DNA of 64,000 nt from Pararhizobium_B sp963760965 (GTDB taxonomy: Bacteria > Pseudomonadota > Alphaproteobacteria > Rhizobiales > Rhizobiaceae). Below, piece after piece: positions 17,976 to 28,813 of the stretch. The DNA is taken from contig CAVXEW010000002.1 in assembly GCA_963760965.1 (NCBI GenBank), positions 124,001 through 188,000 on the forward strand. Direction: 5' to 3'. Under the pieces are notes generated by a model that ran no database searches, had not been told where the DNA came from, and was given only the letters and a program-made list of their open reading frames with translations. Each line of letters opens with the position of its first letter. The first letter of the stretch is position 1. A program made the translations under genes and the position numbers.

Positions 17976-19556
17976 TCAGAGCGCGTCGAGCGCCCTGCGC
18001 TGCTCGTGCATGGCGAGGAAGACGCGGTAGTCGCGATCGAAGCGCTCGCGGGCGGCCGGGTTCGGGCGGCGTTCCGTTCCGCCGCGATGCATCTCGGCAC
18101 AGGCGGCGGGCAGGCCCGGATAGAGGCCGGCCGCGGCCGCGGCGACCATTCCCGTGCCGAGGAGCACGGCGTCCTTGGTGGAAGGAAGGATCACCGAGCA
18201 CCCCGTCGCGTCGGCATAGAGTTCCATCAGCAGCGGGTTCCTCGTGTGGCCGCCGGTGACGTGAAGGGTGTCGATGCCGTAGCCGTTCTGGTTCAGCCAG
18301 TCGAGGATATGGCGCACGCCGAGCGCGATGGCGACGGCAGTTCGCCAGTAGAGCCGGCACAGGCTGTCGAAGGAGGCGTCGAGCGTCAGCCCGCTGATGA
18401 CGCCGACGGCATGCGGATCGGCGAGCGGCGAACGGTTGCCGTGGAAATCCGGCAGGACGTGCAGCCGGCCGGCGAGGTCGTAGCCCTCGACGCTCCTGAG
18501 TTCCTGGATGCGGGCGACGATGCGCTCGTGCAGCGCAGCCGTCGGCTCGCCGCCGGCGCCGTGCCAGCGCAGGATGTGGTCGAGCAGCGCGCCGGTCGCC
18601 GACTGGCCGCCCTCCACGAGCCAGCCGTCCGGGAGGGCGGCGCCGAAATACGGCCCCCAGATGCCGGGGCTCGCCATCTCGCGACGCGACAGCGCCATCA
18701 CGCAGCTCGAGGTTCCGGCGATAAGCGCCATGTGCCGTTCGATGCTGTCCTGCCCCTCCGCAAGGCCTCCCAGCACGCCGAGCGCTCCCGCATGGGCGTC
18801 GATCAGACCCGCGCCCACCCGGCAGTCGCGGTCGAGGCCCAGGTCCGCGGCCGCCGATGCGGACAACGGCCCGAGGTCGGAGGCGATCGGACTTGCCCGC
18901 TCGGGAAGACCGCCGCGCTCGACGAGGTCGGCGACGCCCATTTTTTCGAAGAAGTCGCGCTGCCAGCCCGGCGTCTCGTGGGCGAGGTAGGTCCACTTGC
19001 ACGTCAGAGTGCATTGCGAGCGCGCCGTCGAGCCGCTCGCCCGCCAGGTCAGGAAATCCGCGAGGTCGAAGAAATGCCCGGCCCTCTGCCATGTCGCCGG
19101 GTTGTTCCGCTTCAGCCACATCAGCTTCGGCGTCTCCATCTCCGGCGACATGACGCCGCCGACGAAATCGAGCACCCTGTGTCCCCCGGCCGTGCACTCG
19201 TCGGCCTCGGCGAGGGCGCGGTGGTCGAGCCAGACGATCGTGTCCCAGTTGTCCGCCCCGCCGGGCGAGACCGGAAGCTGCTCGCCCGAAGCGCCGCGCA
19301 CCACCAGCGAGCATGTGGCATCGAAGCTTATGCCGGCGATGTCGGAGGCGGCCACGCCGGCATCGGCGCAGGCCTGCCGTACCGCCCTGCAAACGGCGAG
19401 CCAGATATCTTCGGAATCGTGCTCCGCGAAGTTTTCCTCCGGCCTGTTCATGGAAATGGGATGATCGGCGCGACCGCAAAGCATGCCCGAGCGATCAATC
19501 ACGCCGGCGCGCGCACTCCCCGTGCCGACATCGACTGCAACGACATATTGGCGCAT
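17976..19556 (-). CDS. FGGY-family carbohydrate kinase, D-ribulokinase type
   Basis: A 526-residue sugar kinase. The ATP-binding start VAVDVGTGSARAGVID is at residues 7-22. FDATCSLVV (about 78-86) carries the TCSLV signature that marks the D-ribulokinase (YDR109C/FGGY) group; GAGLIDAHAGALGV and VTGGHTRNPLLMELYAD are the other conserved blocks. It would phosphorylate D-ribulose made from ribitol. It is the last gene of the polyol operon, 22 bases after the HAD gene. ATG 19556 is chosen over an upstream start at 19589 that would overlap the HAD gene. Confidence 0.85.
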   Translation of the reverse strand: MRQYVVAVDVGTGSARAGVIDRSGMLCGRADHPISMNRPEENFAEHDSEDIWLAVCRAVRQACADAGVAASDIAGISFDATCSLVVRGASGEQLPVSPGGADNWDTIVWLDHRALAEADECTAGGHRVLDFVGGVMSPEMETPKLMWLKRNNPATWQRAGHFFDLADFLTWRASGSTARSQCTLTCKWTYLAHETPGWQRDFFEKMGVADLVERGGLPERASPIASDLGPLSASAAADLGLDRDCRVGAGLIDAHAGALGVLGGLAEGQDSIERHMALIAGTSSCVMALSRREMASPGIWGPYFGAALPDGWLVEGGQSATGALLDHILRWHGAGGEPTAALHERIVARIQELRSVEGYDLAGRLHVLPDFHGNRSPLADPHAVGVISGLTLDASFDSLCRLYWRTAVAIALGVRHILDWLNQNGYGIDTLHVTGGHTRNPLLMELYADATGCSVILPSTKDAVLLGTGMVAAAAAGLYPGLPAACAEMHRGGTERRPNPAARERFDRDYRVFLAMHEQRRALDAL

Positions 19557-19578
19557 CGCTTCACTTTCTGGTTGGCCG

Positions 19579-20241
19579 TCAGCCGGCAATCAGACCGGGC
19601 AATGCCTTCATATCGTCGAAAATCAGGTCGGGCTCAAGGTCGCGCATCGCAGACAGATGGGCGGGGCGTGCCGCATGGGAGCCGCCGACGAAGCCGAAAA
19701 CGCGCATTCCGGCCGATTTCGCGGCCGAAACGCCGGCCAGGCTGTCCTCGATCACGAGACAGGCGTCGGGCGTCTTTCCCATCGCCTCGGCGGCGTGAAG
19801 GAAGAGGTCGGGAGCCGGCTTCCCGCGGCGAACCATTGACGAGGAGAATATGTGATCGCCGAGATCGTCGATCAGGCCGGTGACCGTCAGGGAGAGACGG
19901 ACACGCTCGACCTGGCTCGAAGATGCGACGCATTTCGCACAGTTGAGCGCGCGGACAGCCGCCTTGACGCCGGGAATCGGCTGCAATTCCTGCGCAAAGC
20001 GCGTGTAGAGCTTCTCCCGCATCGCCGCGAGATGGATCGGCTGCATGCGCAGTCCGAAATCGGCCCGGAGAACGTCGCAGATCGAGGCCATGCTCTTGCC
20101 CAGGAAGCGGTCGTAGGCTTCCTCCTCGCCGATACTGCCGCCTGCCGCGTCGATCATCTCGATCAGGACGGCCATGGAGATCGGCTCGCTGTCGACAAGA
20201 ACGCCGTCGCAGTCGAAGATGACGAGATCGGGCGGCGCCAT
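19579..20241 (-). CDS. HAD-superfamily sugar phosphatase / beta-phosphoglucomutase-like
   Basis: A 220-residue HAD hydrolase of subfamily IA. Motif I is FDCDGVLVDSE (residues 8-18), motif II the serine of CVASSSQ, motif III the lysine in RRGKPAPDLFLHAA, and motif IV EDSLAGVSAAKSAGM. The cap lies between motifs I and II. Members dephosphorylate sugar or polyol phosphates. It is part of the polyol catabolic operon, so it probably removes an inhibitory phosphorylated polyol or processes a pentitol phosphate. Confidence 0.85.
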   Translation of the reverse strand: MAPPDLVIFDCDGVLVDSEPISMAVLIEMIDAAGGSIGEEEAYDRFLGKSMASICDVLRADFGLRMQPIHLAAMREKLYTRFAQELQPIPGVKAAVRALNCAKCVASSSQVERVRLSLTVTGLIDDLGDHIFSSSMVRRGKPAPDLFLHAAEAMGKTPDACLVIEDSLAGVSAAKSAGMRVFGFVGGSHAARPAHLSAMRDLEPDLIFDDMKALPGLIAG

Positions 20242-20351
20242 CGTCTAGGTGCTTTGCGGAACGCCGCCCGTCCAGTCGACGGCGGCCGTGCCCTTCAGTC
20301 CGAGATCCATTCGTCCGCCCCCTGTCTCACTTTCGAACCCTGCGGGCCGGC

Positions 20352-21830
20352 TCAGAGATTGTCCGCCAGATAGCGGGTCAGGGTTTCCCTGGTGCCGACC
20401 TTCCAGAGCGTGTCGAGCGAATGAGCGAACGCCTTGCGGAACACTTCGGACCTGCCGACCTCGCCGAAGATGTCCTCCATGGCGAGGAACGCCATCGGGT
20501 CGCTCCTGGCGGATTTCGCATGGGCCTGCAGGCGATCCCAGTTCGGGTCGTTCGGCGCGATCTCCCTGCCGCTGTCCGTTTCGCCGTAGCAGTAGCGGCA
20601 CCAGAGAGCGGACTCCAGGGCGAGGCCTGTGATGGACAGGCCCCGCCCCAGTCGGTCCGCCGTCGAAGGCAGGATGAACTTCGGCTGCCGGTTCGACCCG
20701 TCGAGGCAGAGGCGACGGATCGTGTCGCCGATCTTCGGATTGGCGAAGCGGTGCCGGACCTTGGCGAAGTACTCGTGGAGGTCGGTGTCGGGCACCGGAG
20801 GGACGATCGGGATGATCTCCTCTGTTTCCATCTTCTCCAGGAAGTCGACGATGAGGGGCACCTCCATCGCCTCGTGGACGAAGTGGATGTCCATGAGGCC
20901 GGCCGGGTAGGCGATGATGGCATGGCCGCCGTTGAGGATGCGGATCTTCATCCGCTCGTACGGCTCGACGTCCTTCGTCATGGTCACCCCGACGGTCTCG
21001 AAGGCGGGCCGGCCGGCGCTGAAGTGGTCTTCCAGCACCCACTGCCTGAACTCCTCGCAGAAGACCGGGAAATTGTCGTCAATGCCGAATTCCTCGGACA
21101 CGATCTTCAGCTCGCGCTCGCCGGTCGCCGGCGTGATGCGGTCGACCATGGCGTTCGGAAAGGCCACATTCTCGCGAATCCAGGCTCCGAGATCGGCATC
21201 GGCGATGTCGGCGAGACCGGCGACGGCATCGCGTGCGACCTCGCCGTTGCCAGGGATGTTGTCGCAGGACATGACCGTGAAGGGCACGGTGCCGGCTGCG
21301 CGGCGGGCCCCGAGGCCGGCGACGATCAGGCCGAAGACGGTCTTCGGATCGTCGAGGTTGCCTCCGTCGTGGGCGATGTCCGGATAGGTCGGATCGAAGA
21401 CGCCGGTGGCCGGATTGATGAAATAGCCGCCCTCGGTGATAGTCAGCGAAACGATCCGGATCGCCGGATCGGCCAGCTGCGCGACGATCGCCGCCTTGTC
21501 ATGCGGAGACAGGAAGCCGATCATCGCGCCCGTGATGCGGGCGGCCGAGCGGTCGTTGTCCTGCTCGACCACCGTCGTCAGCCAGTCCTGCCTTTCCAGC
21601 TTCTGCCGCATCGTCTCGTCCGACGGCAGGACGCCCGCGCCGATCAGCGCCCAGTCGTGGTCGCGGCCGGTGTTGAACAGGTCGTCGAGATAGACGGCCT
21701 GGTGGGCGCGATGGAAATTGCCGACACCGAAATGCACGATGCCGGGACTGAGGCTGTCGCGCCGGTATTGCGGTACGGCGGCGTTGCCGGCGATGACATC
21801 GAGGGTGGCGAGCGACAGCTTGGTACTCAT
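20352..21830 (-). CDS. mtlK: Mannitol dehydrogenase-family polyol oxidoreductase
   Basis: A 492-residue long-chain polyol dehydrogenase. The NAD-binding start GIVHFGVGNFHRAHQAVYLDDL is at residues 25-46, and the catalytic lysine motif lies in FKL-like KIRILNGGHAIIAYPAGL (about residues 295-312, with the family NGGHS/A block). It oxidises mannitol, arabitol or related polyols to ketoses. GGAAGGATC precedes ATG 21830. Gene order smoEFGK-smoS-mtlK is the one known in Rhodobacter and rhizobia for sorbitol/mannitol use. Confidence 0.9.
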   Translation of the reverse strand: MSTKLSLATLDVIAGNAAVPQYRRDSLSPGIVHFGVGNFHRAHQAVYLDDLFNTGRDHDWALIGAGVLPSDETMRQKLERQDWLTTVVEQDNDRSAARITGAMIGFLSPHDKAAIVAQLADPAIRIVSLTITEGGYFINPATGVFDPTYPDIAHDGGNLDDPKTVFGLIVAGLGARRAAGTVPFTVMSCDNIPGNGEVARDAVAGLADIADADLGAWIRENVAFPNAMVDRITPATGERELKIVSEEFGIDDNFPVFCEEFRQWVLEDHFSAGRPAFETVGVTMTKDVEPYERMKIRILNGGHAIIAYPAGLMDIHFVHEAMEVPLIVDFLEKMETEEIIPIVPPVPDTDLHEYFAKVRHRFANPKIGDTIRRLCLDGSNRQPKFILPSTADRLGRGLSITGLALESALWCRYCYGETDSGREIAPNDPNWDRLQAHAKSARSDPMAFLAMEDIFGEVGRSEVFRKAFAHSLDTLWKVGTRETLTRYLADNL

Positions 21831-21906
21831 GATCCTTCCGACTCCCTTGCGGGGTTGCATCAGGGACCCGGCGGGTGCGGCCGGTCCTTCTTCGACAGGC
21901 GCAACG

Positions 21907-22676
21907 TCAACTCATCCAGTTGCCGCCGTCGACGTTGTAGGTCTGGGCGACGATGTAGTCGGCCTCCGTCGAGGCGAGGAAGACCGCCATGCCGGTGAGG
22001 TCCTCGGCGGTGCCCATGCGGCCGTAGGGCACGGCCTCGCCGACGAGCTTCTTCTTCTCCCCCAGCGGCCGGTTCTCGTACCTTGCAAACAGCGCGTCGA
22101 CGCCTTCCCAGTGCTCGCCGTCGACGACGCCGGGGGCGATGGCGTTGACGTTGATGCCGTGCTTCACGAGATCGAGGCCGGCCGACTGGGTGAGGCTGAT
22201 GACAGCGGCCTTCGAGGCGCAGTAGATCGCCACCAGCGGTTCGCCGCGGCGGCCGGCCTGGCTTGCCATGTTGATGATCTTGCCGCCCCTGCCGCGGGCG
22301 ATCATCGACTTCGCCACGGCCTGCAGGGTGAAAAGCGTGCCGGCGAAATTGATCGAGAAGACCTTCTCGTAGCTCTCGCGGCTGATCTCGACGATCGGAG
22401 CGAGGTCGAAGATGGCGGCGTTGTTGACCAGGATGTCGATGCCGCCGCAACGGTCCTCGACCGCTTTCACGGCGGCGTCGATCGAAGCCTGCCGCGTCAC
22501 GTCCATCCCGACCGCGAAGCAAGCCTCGCCGATCGCCTTCGCCGAGGCGTCCGCACGCTCGATGTCGATGTCGCCAATGGCGACAGTCGCCCCCTCGCGC
22601 ACATAGGCTTCGGCGAAGGCGCGGCCGATGCCCCGGGCCGCTCCCGTGATCAGTGCGGTCCTGCCGGCCAGCCGGT

Positions 22677-22680
<4 letters not shown>
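21907..22680 (-). CDS. smoS: Sorbitol dehydrogenase, short-chain type (SmoS)
   Basis: A 257-residue short-chain dehydrogenase. TGAARGIG is the NAD site (residues 12-19), NNAA the structural motif, and YCASKAAV the catalytic tyrosine-lysine pair (about residues 153-160). The end, DYIVAQTYNVDGGNWMS, closely fits SmoS-type L-iditol/sorbitol 2-dehydrogenases, as does the length of 257. It oxidises sorbitol to fructose and galactitol-like polyols to ketoses. Its ATG overlaps the stop of the ATPase gene (ATGA), confirming the operon. Confidence 0.92.
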
Positions 22681-23678
<998 letters not shown>

Positions 23679-23690
23679 CGGGGCCCCTCC

Positions 23691-24521
<831 letters not shown>

Positions 24522-24524
24522 GGC

Positions 24525-25397
24525 TCAGGCCTCCAGGTTCTTGCCGACGAGGCGGATGAGGAAGATGGCGACGATGTTGGCCAGGATGACGGCGACGATG
24601 CCGCCTGCCGAAGCGCCGCCGACGTCGAACTGGAGGAGCGCCTGCGAATAGACCAGGTACGTCAGGTTGGTGCTCTGCGTGCCGGGTCCGCCGTTCGTCG
24701 TCACCAGGATCTCGGCGAAGACCGAGAGAAGGAAGATCGTCTGGATGAGGATCACCACGGTGATGGCGCGGGCGAGATGCGGCAGGGTGATGTAGATGAA
24801 CTGCGACACGACGCCCGCGCCGTCCATCTCGGCGGCCTCCTTCTGCTCCTCGTCGAGCGACTGGAGCGCGGTCAGGATGATCAGCGTGGCGAAGGGCAGC
24901 CAGCCCCAGGCGACGATGATGACGATGGAAAACAGCGGCACCTGTGCCAGCCAGTCGATCGGCTGCATGCCGACGAGATGCGCAAGCCAGGCGAAGAGCC
25001 CGTTGACCGGGTTCATGAACATGTTCTTCCACACCAGCGCAGAGACCGTCGGCATGACGAAGAAGGGTGCGATCACGAGGATGCGCACGATGCCCTGCCC
25101 GAACATCGGCTGGTCGATCAGCAGCGCCAGCGCGATGCCGCCGACGACCGTGATCAGCAGCACGCCGCCGACGAGCAGCAAGGTGTTCCAGATCGAGGTC
25201 AGGAAGGCCGGGTCCGTCAGGAAGTACTTGTAGTTGGTGAACCCGATGAAGTTGTGCGCACCGGGCATCAGCAGGTTGTAGTTCAGGAACGAGTAATAGA
25301 TCGTCATGGCCAGCGGAACGGCCATCCAGATCAGGAGCAGGACGACGGCCGGCGACATCATCAGCCGGGCAGCTGCCTTCGTGTGGGTCGTTGCCAT
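24525..25397 (-). CDS. smoF: Polyol ABC transporter permease (SmoF, MalF type)
   Basis: A 290-residue permease. The first span follows RLMMSPAVVLLLIWMAVPL, and the EAA loop is LDEEQKEAAEMDGAGVVSQFIYITLPHLARA (about residues 180-212). GGGAGGGGATCCC lies before the ATG. A 210-base gap with a strong stem-loop separates it from the binding-protein gene upstream. Confidence 0.92.
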   Translation of the reverse strand: MATTHTKAAARLMMSPAVVLLLIWMAVPLAMTIYYSFLNYNLLMPGAHNFIGFTNYKYFLTDPAFLTSIWNTLLLVGGVLLITVVGGIALALLIDQPMFGQGIVRILVIAPFFVMPTVSALVWKNMFMNPVNGLFAWLAHLVGMQPIDWLAQVPLFSIVIIVAWGWLPFATLIILTALQSLDEEQKEAAEMDGAGVVSQFIYITLPHLARAITVVILIQTIFLLSVFAEILVTTNGGPGTQSTNLTYLVYSQALLQFDVGGASAGGIVAVILANIVAIFLIRLVGKNLEA

Positions 25398-25553
25398 GGG
25401 ATCCCCTCCCGTTGGATTTCAAATGGGCCGGCAAGGGTCCCACCAGAGAAAAGATCGATCAAGCGATTGTCGGCGGATCTGGCCGGCGGACGCGGAGAAC
25501 GACGCGTCCCGGCACCCGGAATTTCGGTCTTGAACGGTCTTTGCCCTTCGAGA

Positions 25554-25584
25554 CCGGGCCGCCGACTTTCCGGCGGCGGCCCGG
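25554..25584 (-). other. Intercistronic stem-loop between smoE and smoF
   Basis: CCGGGCC-GCCG (25554-25564) pairs with CGGC (25571-25574) and GGCCCGG (25578-25584), with a six-base loop and a three-base bulge. No T-run follows on the minus strand. Placed 24 bases after the binding-protein stop, it probably protects the smoE message or lowers read-through into the permease genes. Confidence 0.65.
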
Positions 25585-25607
25585 CGCTTCATGCAGCCCG
25601 GGAGGGG

Positions 25608-26921
25608 CTACTTGATATAGCCGGCCTTGGTCATCTCACGCGTGGTGATCTGCTGGGCGCTCTTCAGGGCCTGGTCGACAGACTCCTGTCCCGCAACGGC
25701 GGCGGAGAACTGCTGGCCGACGGCCGTGCCGATACCCTGGAATTCCGGGATCGAGACGAACTGGCCGCCGGTATAAGGCACCTTCTGCACCGACGGGTGC
25801 TGGGTGTCGGCGGCCTGCATCGCCTTCAGCGTGATCGCGGCGAAGGGAGCGGCCTTCTGGTACTGCTCGTTCTGATAGAGCGAGGTGCGGGTGCCGGGCG
25901 GCACGTTGGCCCAGCCGTCCTTGCTCGCAACGAGCTTCTCGTAGTCCTTGTTCGTCGCCCAGTCGATGAACTTCTTGGCGGCATCGACGTTCTTCGAGCC
26001 GGCCGGGATCGCCAGGCTCCACGACCACAGCCAGTTGCCATGGTTCTTCAAGTCGCCATGCGTCGGGAACAGCGCGAAGCCGACGTCGCTCGCTACCTTC
26101 GACTGCTTCGGGTCGGAGATGAACGAGGCGGCGACCGTCGCATCCATCCACATGCCGCACTTGCCCGACTGGAAGAGGGCGAGGTTCTCGTTGAAGCCGT
26201 TCGAGGAGGCCCCGGGAGGGCCGTCGTTCTTCATCAGGTCGACGTAGAACTTGGCGGCTTCCTGCCACGGCTTGGAATCGAACTGCGGCTTCCAGTCCAT
26301 GTCGAACCAGCGGGCGCCGAAGGAGTTGGCGAGAGCCGTGACGAAGGCCATGTTCTCGCCCCAGCCGGCCTTGCCGCGCAGGCAGATGCCGTAGATGCCG
26401 TTCTTCTTGTCGGTGATCTTGTCGGCCGCCTTCTTGATGAAGTCCCAGGTCGGGCTCTCCGGCATCTTCAGGCCGGCCTTCTTGAAGAGGTCGGTGCGAT
26501 ACATGGTCATCGCGCTTTCGCCATAGAAGGGCGAGGCGTAGAGCGTGCCGTCGTAGGACAGCGACTGCTTGATGGCCGGAAGCAGGTCGCTCTCGTCGAA
26601 GTCCTTGCCGAGATCGTTGAGGGGCACCAGCCACTTCTGCTTGGCCCAGATCGGAACTTCGTAGTTGCCGATCGTCATCACGTCGTACTGGCCGCCATGG
26701 GTCGCGATGTCGGTCGTGACGCGCTGGCGCAGGACGTTCTCCTCGAGGGTCACCCACTTCAGATCGATGTCGGGGTTCTTCTTCTTGAAGTCGTCGGTCA
26801 GTTTCTGCATGCGGATCATGTCACCGTTGTTGACGGTGGCAATCGTCAGCGTCACCGCGTTGGCGCAGGTCGCAAAACCCATGGCCGCGCAGGCGCCGAG
26901 CAACAGCGTCTTGAAATTCAT
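25608..26921 (-). CDS. smoE: Polyol ABC transporter solute-binding protein (SmoE)
   Basis: A 437-residue carbohydrate-binding protein of solute-binding family 1. A Sec signal peptide is seen at the start (FKTLLLGACAAMGFATCANA, residues 3-22). The mature part begins VTLTIATVNNGDMIRMQKLT and includes YDVMTIGNYEVPIWAKQKWL, closely like the sorbitol/mannitol binding proteins. GGGAGG precedes ATG 26921; an in-frame start 22 codons earlier would spoil the signal peptide. It is the first gene of the smo operon. Confidence 0.92.
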   Translation of the reverse strand: MNFKTLLLGACAAMGFATCANAVTLTIATVNNGDMIRMQKLTDDFKKKNPDIDLKWVTLEENVLRQRVTTDIATHGGQYDVMTIGNYEVPIWAKQKWLVPLNDLGKDFDESDLLPAIKQSLSYDGTLYASPFYGESAMTMYRTDLFKKAGLKMPESPTWDFIKKAADKITDKKNGIYGICLRGKAGWGENMAFVTALANSFGARWFDMDWKPQFDSKPWQEAAKFYVDLMKNDGPPGASSNGFNENLALFQSGKCGMWMDATVAASFISDPKQSKVASDVGFALFPTHGDLKNHGNWLWSWSLAIPAGSKNVDAAKKFIDWATNKDYEKLVASKDGWANVPPGTRTSLYQNEQYQKAAPFAAITLKAMQAADTQHPSVQKVPYTGGQFVSIPEFQGIGTAVGQQFSAAVAGQESVDQALKSAQQITTREMTKAGYIK

Positions 26922-26971
26922 GGAAAGCCTCCCAAACAGGTATGACACCAAAACGAGCATTTGCCTTGGTC

Positions 26972-26987
26972 GTGGGCAATTACCCAC
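26972..26987. promoter_or_regulatory. Palindromic operator upstream of smoE
   Basis: GTGGGCAATTACCCAC is a 16-bp inverted repeat with one mismatched pair, 51 bases before the smoE start and downstream of the regulator gene. It is the best candidate for the binding site of the SorC/DeoR-like regulator encoded next door. Confidence 0.55.
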
Positions 26988-27088
26988 TCATTGTCGCCCG
27001 GAGTCAAGGCGGAATCGTCGCTGCGGCGCAGCATCCCGCGCTCCCGAAAGAAGCGCGAGAGACGGGAAATGCCTTTCTTTTCAGGGTA

Positions 27089-28042
27089 TCAGAGCTTGAG
27101 AAGGGCCCGCGCCGTCGCCTCGTCGGTGATCAGGCCGTTGATGAGCCGACCTCGCAGGGCGCCGGCGATCGCCCTGGTCTTCTTCGCGCCCATGGCGATG
27201 GCGGTCACCGCGGAGGTCTCGCGCGGCGGGATCGGGGCGCTGGCCACGCTCTTTCGGGTCAGCCCGTCGAGCAGCCTGCCGTCGGCGTCGAAGACCCAGC
27301 CGCAGATCTCGCCCACGGCGCCGGCCGCCTCGAGCCTGGCGATCTCACCCTCGTCGAGAAAACCGTCGAGGCGCAGCGGTGCGGAGGGGCCGAGTTCGCC
27401 GATGCCGACGAAGGTGACGTCGGCCCTGGCCGCAAGCGCCAGGGTGGAATTGATCATGGCCTGCTTGTGGAGAAGCTCGCGCTCCTCCGCCGAGGAGACG
27501 AAGACCGGAAGGGGCATGGGGAAGTGGCGCGCCTTCACCGCGTCCGCCATCGAGAAGATGACGTTGTAGTAGGCCGCGGAACCGTCGGGGCCGATGTTGC
27601 CGGTCAGGGAGACGATGCGGTGCTGCGGGCACTCCATCGGCGGCAGCTGGTCGATCGCCGCCTTCAGCGTCCTGCCGGTGCCGACTGCCATGATCAGCGG
27701 CTCCGACTGCTTCAGCCAGCGCTCGATCTCGGCCGCCCCCGCCTCGGCGAGCCCGGTCGTCGTCGAGCTCGACATCGGATCGCTCGGCACGATTTCGACA
27801 TGCCTGAGGCGATAGGCCTCCCGGAGCCTTGCGGCAAGCTCCAGGCACTCGGCGATGGGATGATCGAGGCGGACCTTGATCAGGCGCTCCGACACGGCCA
27901 GCGAGACGAGCCGCTGGGCGGACTGGCGCGAGATGCCCATCGAGGCTGCGATCTCGTCCTGGGTCCGCCCGGCAACGTAGTAGAGCCATCCGGCCCTTGC
28001 CGCGTCGTCGAGGCGATTTCCCTGTTCCGTCCGCTTTGCCAT
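27089..28042 (-). CDS. smoC: SorC-type sugar-binding transcriptional regulator (SmoC)
   Basis: A 317-residue SorC/DeoR-like regulator. The helix-turn-helix is near the start (GRTQDEIAASMGISRQSAQRLVSLAVSERLIKV, residues 25-57), and the rest is the sugar-phosphate-isomerase-like effector domain, with MAVGTGRTLKAAIDQL near the middle and a typical end GLITDEATARALLKL. It lies directly upstream of the smo operon on the same strand and probably controls it in response to a polyol or its phosphate. ATG 28042 chosen; ATG 28060 with GGGAAA before it is also possible. Confidence 0.88.
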   Translation of the reverse strand: MAKRTEQGNRLDDAARAGWLYYVAGRTQDEIAASMGISRQSAQRLVSLAVSERLIKVRLDHPIAECLELAARLREAYRLRHVEIVPSDPMSSSTTTGLAEAGAAEIERWLKQSEPLIMAVGTGRTLKAAIDQLPPMECPQHRIVSLTGNIGPDGSAAYYNVIFSMADAVKARHFPMPLPVFVSSAEERELLHKQAMINSTLALAARADVTFVGIGELGPSAPLRLDGFLDEGEIARLEAAGAVGEICGWVFDADGRLLDGLTRKSVASAPIPPRETSAVTAIAMGAKKTRAIAGALRGRLINGLITDEATARALLKL

Positions 28043-28179
28043 GCGCTGTCCGCCGTCCATTTTCCCGGGGCCGACAACCGCGCCGCCGGACACCGGAAAC
28101 CGTTTCTTGCGCGGCGCGGCGCGATTTTCAAGAGCCCATGCAATTGCAGGGGCGGGACCGCCGGCGCGGAGGCCCCGGT

Positions 28180-28803
28180 TCAGGCGGTCCCGGACGCGAA
28201 GAAGCGGCGCGCGGCGTCGATCTCCTCCTGCCGGATCTCGTGCCCGCCCTCGTGCCAGAGCATCTCCACGCCGGTGCCCTGGGCACGCAGCCACTTTTCC
28301 AGCCGCTCGGTGTTCGGGACCGAGCAGATGGTATCGCGGCGGCCGGCAGTGATCAGCACCCTGTGCCCGGACAGCCCGGGCTGGGGGTCCGGATCGAACG
28401 GGATCAGCGGGTGCATCAGAACCGCCGCGTCGAACAGGTCCGGATCCTGCATCATGGTGATCGCGATGATGTTCGCGCCGTTCGAGTAGCCGATGGCGAT
28501 GACGCGCTTCGCGCCGAGGCGCTCGATCTGCCTCGCCACGAAAGCGGCCATCCGCTTCTTCTGGCGGTGCACGTCCTCCATGTCGTAGATCTGCTCGGTC
28601 TTGCGCCTGAAGAAGCGCCGGAGCCGGCCGTCCTCCATGATGTCGCCCCGGGGGGCGATGATGTCGGCCTCCGGCACGGTCGAGCGAGCCAGGTCGAAGA
28701 TCTGGTTCTCGTCGCCGCCGGTGCCGTGGAAGACGAACAGAAGCGGTGCGCCCGCCGCGCCGGTCCGCTCCTCGCGGAAGAAATAATCGGATTGCTGCTG
28801 CAT
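28180..28803 (-). CDS. mhqD: Alpha/beta hydrolase, MhqD-like carboxylesterase
   Basis: A 207-residue serine esterase of the phospholipase/carboxylesterase group. The oxyanion region is FVFHGTGGDENQIFDLA (residues 22-38), the nucleophile elbow GYSNGAN (near 103-109), the acid is in TAGRRDTICS and the histidine in HEGGHEI. GGGAGACGGTC lies before ATG 28803. It follows the ring-cleaving dioxygenase gene by ten bases, the same pairing as mhqD with mhqO in Bacillus, which protect from quinones. The Bacillus MhqR regulator is not seen here. Confidence 0.85.
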   Translation of the reverse strand: MQQQSDYFFREERTGAAGAPLLFVFHGTGGDENQIFDLARSTVPEADIIAPRGDIMEDGRLRRFFRRKTEQIYDMEDVHRQKKRMAAFVARQIERLGAKRVIAIGYSNGANIIAITMMQDPDLFDAAVLMHPLIPFDPDPQPGLSGHRVLITAGRRDTICSVPNTERLEKWLRAQGTGVEMLWHEGGHEIRQEEIDAARRFFASGTA

Positions 28804-28813
28804 GACCGTCTCC

